From NCBI GenBank assembly GCA_018713425.1, contig DVOT01000137.1, positions 1 to 28,622 on the forward strand: a stretch of 28,622 bases of DNA. Direction: 5' to 3'. The notes under the pieces were generated by a model that worked only from the letters and a program-made list of their open reading frames with translations, was not told where the DNA came from and did no database searches. Each line of letters opens with the position of its first letter. Position 1 is the stretch's first letter. This stretch comes from Alectryocaccomicrobium faecavium (GTDB lineage Bacteria > Bacillota > Clostridia > Christensenellales > Aristaeellaceae). This document shows positions 1-6,148 of the stretch, one piece after another. A program made the position numbers and the translations under genes.

Positions 1-8
1 GCTATCCA

Positions 9-120
9 CAATTCGCAATGGTCGGTTCGCTGCGCTCGCAGAGCTCGCTTGCGGCCCTCCCTTGCTTATTGGGCTTACTTCGCGCTGCTTCGCCCACTGG
101 GCGCGCGCTTCGTGCGCCCC
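9..120. repeat. Structured repeat, copy A (~112 bp)
   Basis: This copy aligns with 139-249 at a constant offset of about 129-130 bases. Shared blocks are ATTCGCAATGGTCG at the left, GCGGCCCTCCCTTGCTTATT followed by GGGCTTAC (51-78), and CTTCGTGCGCCCC at the right (108-120). Bases 91-103 form a short hairpin, CGCCC-ACT-GGGCG. No ribosome binding site or protein-like reading frame is convincing here. The genome-wide copy number cannot be seen from one window, so calling it a dispersed family is inference. Confidence 0.7.
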
Positions 121-138
121 CCGCCACTGCCACATCCT

Positions 139-249
139 CAATTCGCAATGGTCGCGCCGCTGCGCTCACAGGCTCGCTTGCGGCCCTCCCTTGCTTATTG
201 GGCTTACTACGGCCTGCTTCCGCCACTGGCGGCGGCCTTCGTGCGCCCC
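139..249. repeat. Structured repeat, copy B (~111 bp)
   Basis: Second copy of the unit at 9-120, with the conserved blocks at 141-153, 180-207 and 237-249. The hairpin at 220-232 is CCGCC-ACT-GGCGG. Compared with copy A, two stem positions are exchanged on both arms, so pairing is kept while sequence changes. That points to selection on structure rather than on a protein. Confidence 0.7.
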
Positions 250-254
250 TACCA

Positions 255-378
255 GTTTCCGCTAAAATCCTACGGATTTTCGGGCGCGGAAACTGCAAGG
301 AAGCGATTTTTGCTCTGGAAAATGGAATTTTCCGACACAAAAATCGCCCCGTCCCCGCCGTACACGCCGCCGGGGACG
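255..378. repeat. Three consecutive inverted repeats (non-coding structured block)
   Basis: Three hairpins lie almost end to end. At 255-293 GTTTCCGC pairs with GCGGAAAC, and an inner AAAATCC/GGATTTT stem closes on a TAC loop. At 303-347 GCGATTTTTG pairs with CAAAAATCGC, and inside it GGAAAAT pairs with ATTTTCC. At 350-378 CGTCCCC pairs with GGGGACG. The stems are perfect or nearly so. None is followed by a clean T-tract in the plus direction, so a simple terminator is not the obvious reading. The block could be part of a structured RNA, a palindromic repeat element or a processing signal. Confidence 0.6.
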
Positions 379-406
379 ATTAAACCGCGAAAGGGCTTCG
401 GTTCCA

Positions 407-445
407 CAATTCGCAATAGTCGCCTTGCGGCGCTACGCTTGCGCC
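407..445. repeat. Partial third copy of the left-end repeat
   Basis: The stretch begins ACAATTCGCAATAGTCG, like the left edge of the copies at 9 and 139, then diverges into a GC-rich segment related to the units. It ends about 12 bases before the ribosome binding site of the DUF4838 gene. No sigma-A-like promoter is apparent between 379 and 456. Confidence 0.45.
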
Positions 446-471
446 ATTTCAACAAGGAAAGGAGTACGCCC

Positions 472-2394
472 ATGTACGCCATTTGGAAAATCACCGCGCA
501 TCCCACGGTGGATTTCGCCGCGGAAGAGCTGAAAAAATACCTCCGCATGATGATGCCGCGCTGTGGGGAAATCCCCATCGCTTACGGCCGCGCCGCGACA
601 AGCGGCCTGCGCATCGGCCTGATGCAGGATTTCGCGCTGGACGTTTCCGACGCGCAAGATCCCGCGCTGGACGACATCGTCTATATCGAAACCCAGGAAA
701 CGGGCGGCATCATCGCGGGTTCCAATCCCGGAGCCACGCTGATCGCCGTGTACCGCTATCTACGCCTGTGCGGCTGCCGCTGGCTGTTTCCCGGCGTGGA
801 CGGCGAATGGATCCCCATGATCGAGGGCCTTCCCAGGCTTTCCTATCGCAAAATGGCGGATTACCGCTACCGCGGCCAATGCAACGAAGGAGCGGAATAC
901 CAGCAGGACATGCTGGAAACCATCGATTTTTCGCCCAAAATTGGCATGAACACCTACATGATCGAATTCGATAACCCCTACGCCTATTACAAAAACTACT
1001 ACAATCACACCTTAAGCACCTGCCGCGAGCCCGAACCCGTCGATACCGACACCGTGCTGCAATGGAAGCGGCAGTGCGAAGTGGAAATCCAGAAACGCGG
1101 CCTGCACTTGCACGATATGGGGCACGGCTGGACGGCGGAACCCTTTGGCATCAGCAGCCTGGAAGGCTGGAAAGCGGCGAAGCCCGAGGATTTGCCTGCG
1201 GAGAGCCTCCAGTATCTGGCGCTCACGGAAGGCGCGCGGCAGCCGTTCCAGGGGGTACCCCTCAACACCAACATCTGCATGTCCAACCCCGCCGCGCGGC
1301 GCATTGTGGCAAATTACGTTGCCGATTACGCCCAGACGCAGAACAACGTGGATTTCCTGCACATCTGGCTGGCGGACAATTCCAACAACCACTGCGAATG
1401 CGAGGCCTGCCAGCAAAAGGATACCTCTGATTGGTACGTCATCCTGCTCAACGAGATCGACGCGGAGCTCACCGCCCGCGGCCTGGACACGCACCTAGTC
1501 TTTATCGTATATGTGGATACCTTCTGGCCGCCCAAGCAAGAGGCGATCCACAACCCAGCCCGCTTCACCATGCTCTACGCGCCCATCACCCGCCTATATA
1601 CCGAAACCTATGGCGAAAAGGCGGATATCGCCAAGGTGACGCCCTACCAGCGCAACCACAACGCGCTTCCCCAGGGCATGGCAGAATGCCTGGGCTATCT
1701 GGACGCCTGGAAAAAAGTCTGGCCCGGCGATTGCTTCTGCTATGAATACCATTTCTGGCGGCACCAGTACTTCGACCCCAGCGGGCTCTATTTGGCCAAG
1801 CTGCTCTACGACGACATTCAGGCGTTGCGAAAACACGGCCTGAACGGCATCGTGGAGGACGGCTCGCAGCGCAGCTTTTTCCCCACAGGCTTCGCCTATT
1901 ATGTCTATGGGGAAACGCTGTTCGACGCGCAGGTTTCCTTCGAGTCCCTGGTGGAAGACTATTTCAGCCACGCCTTCGGCAGCGCTTGGCGCGAGGCCCT
2001 AAAATACCTGCAAAGCGTCTGCGAACGCCTGGATTACGCCTATCTCTACGGCCTGAAATCCGCCGACCCGGCCAAGGGCGCGCACTACGCCCCGGAATAC
2101 GCGCAAAAGGCCGCCGAAGTGCTGGCCATCACCGCGCGCTTCGCGCCCACCGCGGAGCGCGAAATGCGCCAAAAGTACCGCGCCGCAACCGTGTCTTGGC
2201 AATTGCTGCGCTATTTCTTGGAATATGCCGCTGGAATCGCCAAAATGGTCATCCCTCTCGCCAACGGCGATGTGGAATTGGCCAAAAAAGAAAAGGCGCG
2301 CTTGGTTGACGCCTTCTCGCACCACGAAATTTATATCGAACGGTATTACGACCATTGCCTCGCCAGCCGCGTGCTGGAAGAGATGGTCAGATAA
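472..2394 (+). CDS. DUF4838 domain-containing protein (GH67-like N-terminus)
   Basis: Predicted 640-residue protein with no signal peptide, so probably cytoplasmic. The early segment GGIIAGSNPGATLIAVYRYL followed by a CGCRWLFPG-type stretch (around residues 82-112) matches DUF4838 proteins, whose N-terminal half resembles the alpha-glucuronidase (GH67) accessory domain. A cysteine cluster C-E-C-E-A-C lies at residues 308-313 in the middle of the DUF4838 region. The family is common in gut Bacillota and Bacteroidota and is generally suspected to act on carbohydrates, but no reaction is established. The start at 472 is chosen because AAGGAAAGGAG lies 8-18 bases upstream. The frame stays open back to base 49, but that stretch is repeat DNA. 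A terminator follows directly. The gene seems monocistronic. Confidence 0.82.
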   Translation: MYAIWKITAHPTVDFAAEELKKYLRMMMPRCGEIPIAYGRAATSGLRIGLMQDFALDVSDAQDPALDDIVYIETQETGGIIAGSNPGATLIAVYRYLRLCGCRWLFPGVDGEWIPMIEGLPRLSYRKMADYRYRGQCNEGAEYQQDMLETIDFSPKIGMNTYMIEFDNPYAYYKNYYNHTLSTCREPEPVDTDTVLQWKRQCEVEIQKRGLHLHDMGHGWTAEPFGISSLEGWKAAKPEDLPAESLQYLALTEGARQPFQGVPLNTNICMSNPAARRIVANYVADYAQTQNNVDFLHIWLADNSNNHCECEACQQKDTSDWYVILLNEIDAELTARGLDTHLVFIVYVDTFWPPKQEAIHNPARFTMLYAPITRLYTETYGEKADIAKVTPYQRNHNALPQGMAECLGYLDAWKKVWPGDCFCYEYHFWRHQYFDPSGLYLAKLLYDDIQALRKHGLNGIVEDGSQRSFFPTGFAYYVYGETLFDAQVSFESLVEDYFSHAFGSAWREALKYLQSVCERLDYAYLYGLKSADPAKGAHYAPEYAQKAAEVLAITARFAPTAEREMRQKYRAATVSWQLLRYFLEYAAGIAKMVIPLANGDVELAKKEKARLVDAFSHHEIYIERYYDHCLASRVLEEMVR

Positions 2395-2415
2395 AACCGT
2401 TTTGCGTGAAACGCC

Positions 2416-2447
2416 GCGGGGCCGTCCCAAATGAGGACGGCCCCCGC
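2416..2447. terminator. Hairpin terminator between convergent genes
   Basis: GCGGGGCCGTCC (2416-2427) pairs with GGACGGCCCCCGC (2435-2447) around a 7-base loop, 22 bases after the DUF4838 stop. The following plus-strand bases (TTGTCAAAAT) are only weakly T-rich. It lies between a plus-strand gene and the minus-strand flavodoxin and may serve both. Confidence 0.65.
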
Positions 2448-2524
2448 TTGTCAAAATCCCAGCTTACCTGTGTATGCATGCGCTTTCCCAAAGTGTACGC
2501 CAGCGGCGCCGCAACTTGATGTTC

Positions 2525-2935
2525 CTATGCCGCCAGCGTCTTGCCCAGTGCTTCCAGGGCGCTCAGCGCCTCATCGTCAGGGGCTTCCTGGCAAATCACG
2601 CTATCGCAGGCCAAAGAAATACCTGCCGCCGCGCAATCCGCTTCCCAATTGCGCATCCATTCGCCATCCCCCCAGCCATAAGAGCCAAACAGCGCCACCT
2701 TTTTGTCCGCAAGGCCATCCTTCACGGCCTCAAACATCGGCAAAAATTCGCTGTCCTCCAATTCTTCCGTGCCCATAGATGGGCAGCCGAAAGCAATTGC
2801 CTCGTACTCCGCCAGCTTTTCCGGCCCAAACTCCGCCGCCGTGAAGAGCGCGCCGCCCGAAGCCTGCGCCACAGCCTCCGCCATGGCCTGTGTGTTGCCC
2901 GTGCCCGACCAATATACCACTGCTACCTTACCCAC
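2525..2935 (-). CDS. Flavodoxin
   Basis: A 136-residue short-chain flavodoxin, an FMN-binding cytoplasmic electron carrier that can replace ferredoxin. The phosphate-binding loop SGTGNTQAM is at residues 10-18 after the first beta strand. The FGCPSMG segment and the FGSYGWGDGEWM segment are the expected FMN-ring loops. Length is normal for the family. The start is GTG, with AAAGGAG well placed upstream. It lies 76 bases downstream of the DUF3793 gene on the same strand, with no terminator between them, so both are probably read from the promoter at 3682-3710. The iron-box-like operators there suit a flavodoxin induced when iron is scarce. That regulation is inferred. Confidence 0.93.
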   Translation of the reverse strand: MGKVAVVYWSGTGNTQAMAEAVAQASGGALFTAAEFGPEKLAEYEAIAFGCPSMGTEELEDSEFLPMFEAVKDGLADKKVALFGSYGWGDGEWMRNWEADCAAAGISLACDSVICQEAPDDEALSALEALGKTLAA

Positions 2936-2950
2936 ACCAATCTCTCCTTT

Positions 2951-2980
2951 TTTCCATGATTTAGATTTCCATGATTTAGA
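2951..2980. repeat. Perfect tandem duplication of 15 bp
   Basis: TTTCCATGATTTAGA occurs twice back to back (2951-2965 and 2966-2980), just upstream of the flavodoxin ribosome binding site. It looks like a recent slippage or duplication in the DUF3793-flavodoxin spacer. I see no function for it. Confidence 0.9.
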
Positions 2981-3011
2981 GCGTTTGGGGCGTTTTATCC
3001 CCTATCGTTCC

Positions 3012-3575
3012 CTACGCAGCCTTCTTCGCACAAACGGTTAAACGCGAAAGAGAAAAACCGTCCTGAAACCTGCGCAAGTAAACATCCGTGCATTTGCGAT
3101 AACGCGCAAATATTTCCCTGGCCGCATCCGCGTTGGAATAAACCTTCCAATAGCCGCTAAGCAGGCAATTCCGCCCGGCACTGCGAATAAACTCCTGTAC
3201 GTCCGAGAGCGGATAGCCCAAAAACACGCCTATTTCATGGGGAAACGACCCTGCCGCTGCCACTCGCTCGCGAAGGTGCGCAAGCGCCTCCTCTGGAGAA
3301 AAGCGTTGATATCCCCACTGCCGCAAAAACGCGCGCACTTCTTCCCGCTGGAGTTCTTGGAAAAGCGTACTTGTCCGATAAAGATACAACAGCGCCCGCT
3401 GTGCGTCCGTGCGCAGCAAAGCGAGCGCCACGCCTTTGGGCAACAACACGGCGTTCAGCATCTGCATTTCTTCTTCCAGCACCCTCAACTCGGCCAACGC
3501 CACATTGAACAAGCTTCCCAGCTTCAGCCCCGCAAGCGTGGGCGCGCCGTGCGCGACAATGGCTCTCTCCAGCAT
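3012..3575 (-). CDS. DUF3793 family protein
   Basis: Protein of 187 residues from the preferred start. It opens MLERAIVAHGAPTLAGLKLG and contains GVFLGYPLSDVQEFI near residue 135, both hallmarks of DUF3793, a family of unknown function found mainly in Clostridia. An in-frame ATG at 3587 would add four residues, but its own bases form part of the ribosome binding site (ATGGAGG-CAGAA-ATG). The second ATG is correctly spaced and gives the usual family N-terminus. No membrane segment or signal peptide is seen. It is followed by flavodoxin in an apparent operon. A redox or iron-stress role is suggested only by this neighbour and by the operators upstream. Confidence 0.85.
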   Translation of the reverse strand: MLERAIVAHGAPTLAGLKLGSLFNVALAELRVLEEEMQMLNAVLLPKGVALALLRTDAQRALLYLYRTSTLFQELQREEVRAFLRQWGYQRFSPEEALAHLRERVAAAGSFPHEIGVFLGYPLSDVQEFIRSAGRNCLLSGYWKVYSNADAAREIFARYRKCTDVYLRRFQDGFSLSRLTVCAKKAA

Positions 3576-3588
3576 TTCTGCCTCCATA

Positions 3589-3604
3589 GTTAGTTTATTC
3601 TAAC
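3589..3604. promoter_or_regulatory. Operator 2, DtxR/IdeR-like inverted repeat
   Basis: GTTAGTTTATTCTAAC contains TTAG-N6-CTAA, the half-site arrangement of DtxR/IdeR iron-box cores. It lies two bases upstream of the first in-frame ATG of the DUF3793 gene, in the untranslated leader. The assignment to a metalloregulator is by similarity of the dyad only. Confidence 0.55.
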
Positions 3605-3620
3605 TCAAACTCCAAACAAT

Positions 3621-3640
3621 GCGCACTCTTGCAAGTGCGC
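3621..3640. other. Hairpin in the DUF3793 leader
   Basis: GCGCACT (3621-3627) and AGTGCGC (3634-3640) form a perfect 7-bp stem with a 6-base loop. It sits between the two operators in the transcribed leader. No T-tract follows on either strand, so it is not a standard terminator. It may stabilise the mRNA. Confidence 0.5.
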
Positions 3641-3658
3641 GTTCCCCATGCTCCATCA

Positions 3659-3674
3659 GTTAGTTTTTACTAAC
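3659..3674. promoter_or_regulatory. Operator 1, DtxR/IdeR-like perfect palindrome
   Basis: GTTAGTTTTTACTAAC has perfect GTTAGT/ACTAAC arms and again fits TTAG-N6-CTAA. It begins about 8 bases downstream of the -10 element, so it covers the expected transcription start, a classic repressor position. It is the better match of the two copies. Confidence 0.65.
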
Positions 3675-3681
3675 CAATGGC

Positions 3682-3710
3682 ATTATACCCCAACTCTCCT
3701 CTCTTGTCAA
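3682..3710 (-). promoter_or_regulatory. Consensus sigma-A promoter of the DUF3793-flavodoxin operon
   Basis: On the minus strand TTGACA (3710-3705) and TATAAT (3687-3682) are separated by exactly 17 bases. Both hexamers match consensus fully. A promoter this strong next to two operators suggests control mainly by repression. Confidence 0.85.
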
Positions 3711-3761
3711 TACTCACACGATATTTAACAAAACACACGCCCTTCTTTGAAGACAACAGAA

Positions 3762-3782
3762 GGGGCGCTTGCGCAGCGCCCC
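3762..3782 (-). terminator. Terminator of the cytidylate-kinase-like gene
   Basis: GGGGCGCT (3762-3769) pairs with AGCGCCCC (3775-3782) around a 5-base loop. In the minus direction the stem is followed by CTTCTGTTGTCTTC, moderately T-rich. It lies 33 bases past the stop of the kinase-like gene. Confidence 0.65.
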
Positions 3783-3814
3783 CGTCCACCAGCTTGCCAA
3801 AAGAATATCCACCC

Positions 3815-4414
3815 TCACAGCGCCTGATACAGCGAACAAATGATGTCCTTGCACCGTTCTTCACCAATGGCGCCGCTATCGAGCGAAAGATGATAATTCT
3901 GCGCCATCCCCCAATCGCGGCCCGTGTAGCGCTTGTAGTACAGGCGGCGGCGCTTGTCCTTATCTTCCAGACGCTTTTCGATGGGCGTTTCCGAATTGCC
4001 ATATAGCTTGAGCACATGCTGGGCGCGCGTTTGCATATTCGCGTGGATAAAAACGTTCAGGCAATCGGTGCGATCCATCAGGATAAAATCGGCGCAGCGG
4101 CCCACGATCAAACAGGGGCCCTTTTCCGCCAGTTCCAAAATGACCTTGCGCTGAATGGCCCACAAAAAATCGTCCGCCGAAATCATATTCGGCATGCCCG
4201 GGCCGCCGCGCTGGGAGAGCGCATAGGCCAGCCAATTGGAAGTGGACGCGTATTCCCCTTTTTGTTCAACAAACTCCTCGGCATAGCCGGTTTCCGTGGC
4301 CACCTGGCGCACGAGTTCCTTGTCGTAATACGCGATGCCCAGTTTATCGGCCACCGCCTTGGCAATGGAGCGCCCGCCGCTGCCGAATTCGCGGCTGATC
4401 GTGATAATCTTCAT
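3815..4414 (-). CDS. Cytidylate kinase-like family protein
   Basis: Protein of 199 residues beginning MKIITISREFGSGGRSIAKA. This P-loop variant, followed by LGIAYYDKELV, is typical of the cytidylate-kinase-like family (Cytidylate_kin2). Later the GPCLIVGRCADFIL segment and an arginine- and lysine-rich lid near residues 153-169 agree with a nucleoside-monophosphate-kinase fold. The true substrate of this family is not settled, and it is distinct from canonical Cmk. The start at 4414 has GGAGGG 8 bases upstream. An in-frame upstream extension to 4537 would run across the promoter and is rejected. It is a single gene between its own promoter and terminator. Confidence 0.85.
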   Translation of the reverse strand: MKIITISREFGSGGRSIAKAVADKLGIAYYDKELVRQVATETGYAEEFVEQKGEYASTSNWLAYALSQRGGPGMPNMISADDFLWAIQRKVILELAEKGPCLIVGRCADFILMDRTDCLNVFIHANMQTRAQHVLKLYGNSETPIEKRLEDKDKRRRLYYKRYTGRDWGMAQNYHLSLDSGAIGEERCKDIICSLYQAL

Positions 4415-4436
4415 AACAATCCCTCCATTCACCCAT

Positions 4437-4465
4437 ATTTTAACATAGAAAAAGCCAAAAATCAA
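4437..4465 (-). promoter_or_regulatory. Promoter of the cytidylate-kinase-like gene
   Basis: On the minus strand TTGATT (4465-4460) and TAAAAT (4442-4437) are 17 bases apart. The -10 element is about 22 bases before the start codon, leaving a short leader that carries the ribosome binding site. Confidence 0.7.
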
Positions 4466-4594
4466 GCCGTCACGCGCAAAACCAGCATCGCAGCGCGTTC
4501 CAAAAATGGCTTCCTTTCTTCCAGAAACGCCATGCAAATTCTGCGCATAGCAAAAAATGTTGCACTCGCATTTGGGATTTTATGTAAATTTAAA

Positions 4595-4622
4595 TTCATA
4601 AATTCCCCATACGTGCTATAAT
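4595..4622 (+). promoter_or_regulatory. Likely promoter of the M20 amidohydrolase
   Basis: A perfect TATAAT at 4617-4622 lies 70 bases before the start codon, in an AT-rich stretch that stands out from the GC-rich surroundings. The best -35 is TTCATA (4595-4600) with a 16-base spacer, a 4 of 6 match. Confidence 0.55.
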
Positions 4623-4692
4623 AAAAAAGCAAGGCCACAAAACCGCGGTTCCAGGCCGCTGACACGTTTTGTAGAAAGGTGGAAGATTCCCC

Positions 4693-6057
4693 ATGACAGA
4701 AAAGCAAAAGCAAATCGTCCAAAATATCGACGCGTACCGGCAGCAAATTTTGGAGGCGGAGCGCTGGCTTTGGGCGCACCCCCAAACCGGCTACACCGAA
4801 TGGGAAGCGCATGAATACTTGGCGGAAAAGTTCGCGGCGCTGGGCTATGCGCTGCACTGCGCGGGAGACATTCCCGGCTTTTATGCCGACATTGAAACCG
4901 GCAAACCTGGCCCCAAACTGTGCATCATGGGCGAGCTGGACGCGTTGGATATCGCAAACCATCCCGAATCCGTAAACGGCATGGCGCATTGTTGCGGGCA
5001 CCACGCCCAAGGGGCCGCGCTGCTGGGCGTGGCCGCCGCGCTCCAAGCGCCGGGCGCGCTCGAGGGGCTTTGCGGCGGCATCCGGCTGATGGCCGTGCCC
5101 GCGGAAGAAATGATCCAGTTGGCTTTCCGCGAAGAATTGCGAAAAAAAGGCGTGATTCACTATCTGGGCGGCAAAGTGGAATTTTTATACCGGGGCTATT
5201 TCGACGGCGTAGATCTCGCTCTGATGGTGCACGGCGGCAATTGTGGAAAAAACATCGATTTTTCCTGCGGCTTGGGTTCGAATGGCTGCGTAGCCAAAAC
5301 CATTCGCTACAAGGGCAAATCCGCGCACGCGGGCGGCGCGCCGCAAAACGGCGTCAACGCGCAATACGCCGCCATGCTGGGCCTGCAAGCCTGCAATGCC
5401 CTGCGCGAAACCTTCCCCGACGGGGATTCCATCCGCTTCCACCCCATCATGATGGGCGTCAACTGCGCTGTGAACATCATTCCCGATGAAATGCGCATCG
5501 AAAGCTATGTGCGCGCCAGAACCATCGAAGCCATTGTGCGCGAAAACAAAAAGGTCAACCGCGCTCTGGCGGGCGGCGCTCTGGCCATGGGCGCGGGCGT
5601 GGAACTGCACGACCGGCCCGGCTATTTCCCGGAATACCACGACCCCGCTTACATGAAGCTGGTGGAACAGTGCTGCCGCGACCTGGTTGGGGAGGAACAC
5701 GTGTCCTTCAATCCCACGGGTTGGAGCACGGGTTCTTCGGATTTTGGCGATCTCACCGCCGTCATGCCCGGCGTGCAGTTCACGGCCACCGGCGCCGCGG
5801 GCACGGGGCACGGCATCGATTACCGCGTGGCGGATGCCGACCGGCTTTGCTGCAATTCGGCCAAAGCGCAGCTTTTTGTGGCCGACGCGCTTTTAAGCGA
5901 TGGCGCAAAGCGCGCCCAGGAGATCATCGCCGGATACCAGCCCAAGTATCCCTCCATTCAAGCATACTTCGCGGCGGTGGACGCCATGTTCCTCGACAAA
6001 GACGCCGTGCAATACGACGCCAACGGAAACGCCACCCTGGATTACCAAAATTGTTAG
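4693..6057 (+). CDS. M20 family amidohydrolase / peptidase (AbgB-like)
   Basis: A 454-residue cytoplasmic metallohydrolase. Family M20 enzymes cleave amide bonds of N-acyl amino acids, dipeptides or p-aminobenzoyl-glutamate. Visible features are IMGELDAL (about 78-85) with the bridging acidic residue, HCCGHHAQGAA (99-109) with metal-binding histidines, and VPAEE (135-139) with the catalytic and metal-binding glutamates. A later TGWSTGSSDFGD stretch and GTGHGIDY near the C-terminus complete the amidohydrolase pattern. Length suits the AbgB-type branch. AAAGGTGG precedes the ATG. The next gene, tdh, has its own promoter, so a shared operon is not needed. The substrate cannot be read from sequence. 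Confidence 0.85.
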   Translation: MTEKQKQIVQNIDAYRQQILEAERWLWAHPQTGYTEWEAHEYLAEKFAALGYALHCAGDIPGFYADIETGKPGPKLCIMGELDALDIANHPESVNGMAHCCGHHAQGAALLGVAAALQAPGALEGLCGGIRLMAVPAEEMIQLAFREELRKKGVIHYLGGKVEFLYRGYFDGVDLALMVHGGNCGKNIDFSCGLGSNGCVAKTIRYKGKSAHAGGAPQNGVNAQYAAMLGLQACNALRETFPDGDSIRFHPIMMGVNCAVNIIPDEMRIESYVRARTIEAIVRENKKVNRALAGGALAMGAGVELHDRPGYFPEYHDPAYMKLVEQCCRDLVGEEHVSFNPTGWSTGSSDFGDLTAVMPGVQFTATGAAGTGHGIDYRVADADRLCCNSAKAQLFVADALLSDGAKRAQEIIAGYQPKYPSIQAYFAAVDAMFLDKDAVQYDANGNATLDYQNC

Positions 6058-6083
6058 AGCCAGCCTGAGCGAGTTGTCCACGA

Positions 6084-6112
6084 TTGCACTTTTGCCCCAT
6101 TTCTGTTATAAT
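6084..6112 (+). promoter_or_regulatory. Promoter of tdh-kbl
   Basis: TTGCAC (6084-6089) and a perfect TATAAT (6107-6112) are separated by exactly 17 bases. The -10 is 36 bases upstream of the tdh ATG. Confidence 0.78.
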
Positions 6113-6148
6113 GGAAGGGGATATTGGAAAGAACAAGGGGGATCTGCT

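Noticed and set aside
1..250. CRISPR-like array
   Set aside because: Only two long, imperfect copies are present; there are no short identical repeats with regular unique spacers and no cas genes.
49..471. In-frame N-terminal extension of the DUF4838 gene across the repeat region
   Set aside because: The stretch consists of repeat units and hairpins, and a strong ribosome binding site precedes the ATG at 472. The extended residues do not resemble the family.
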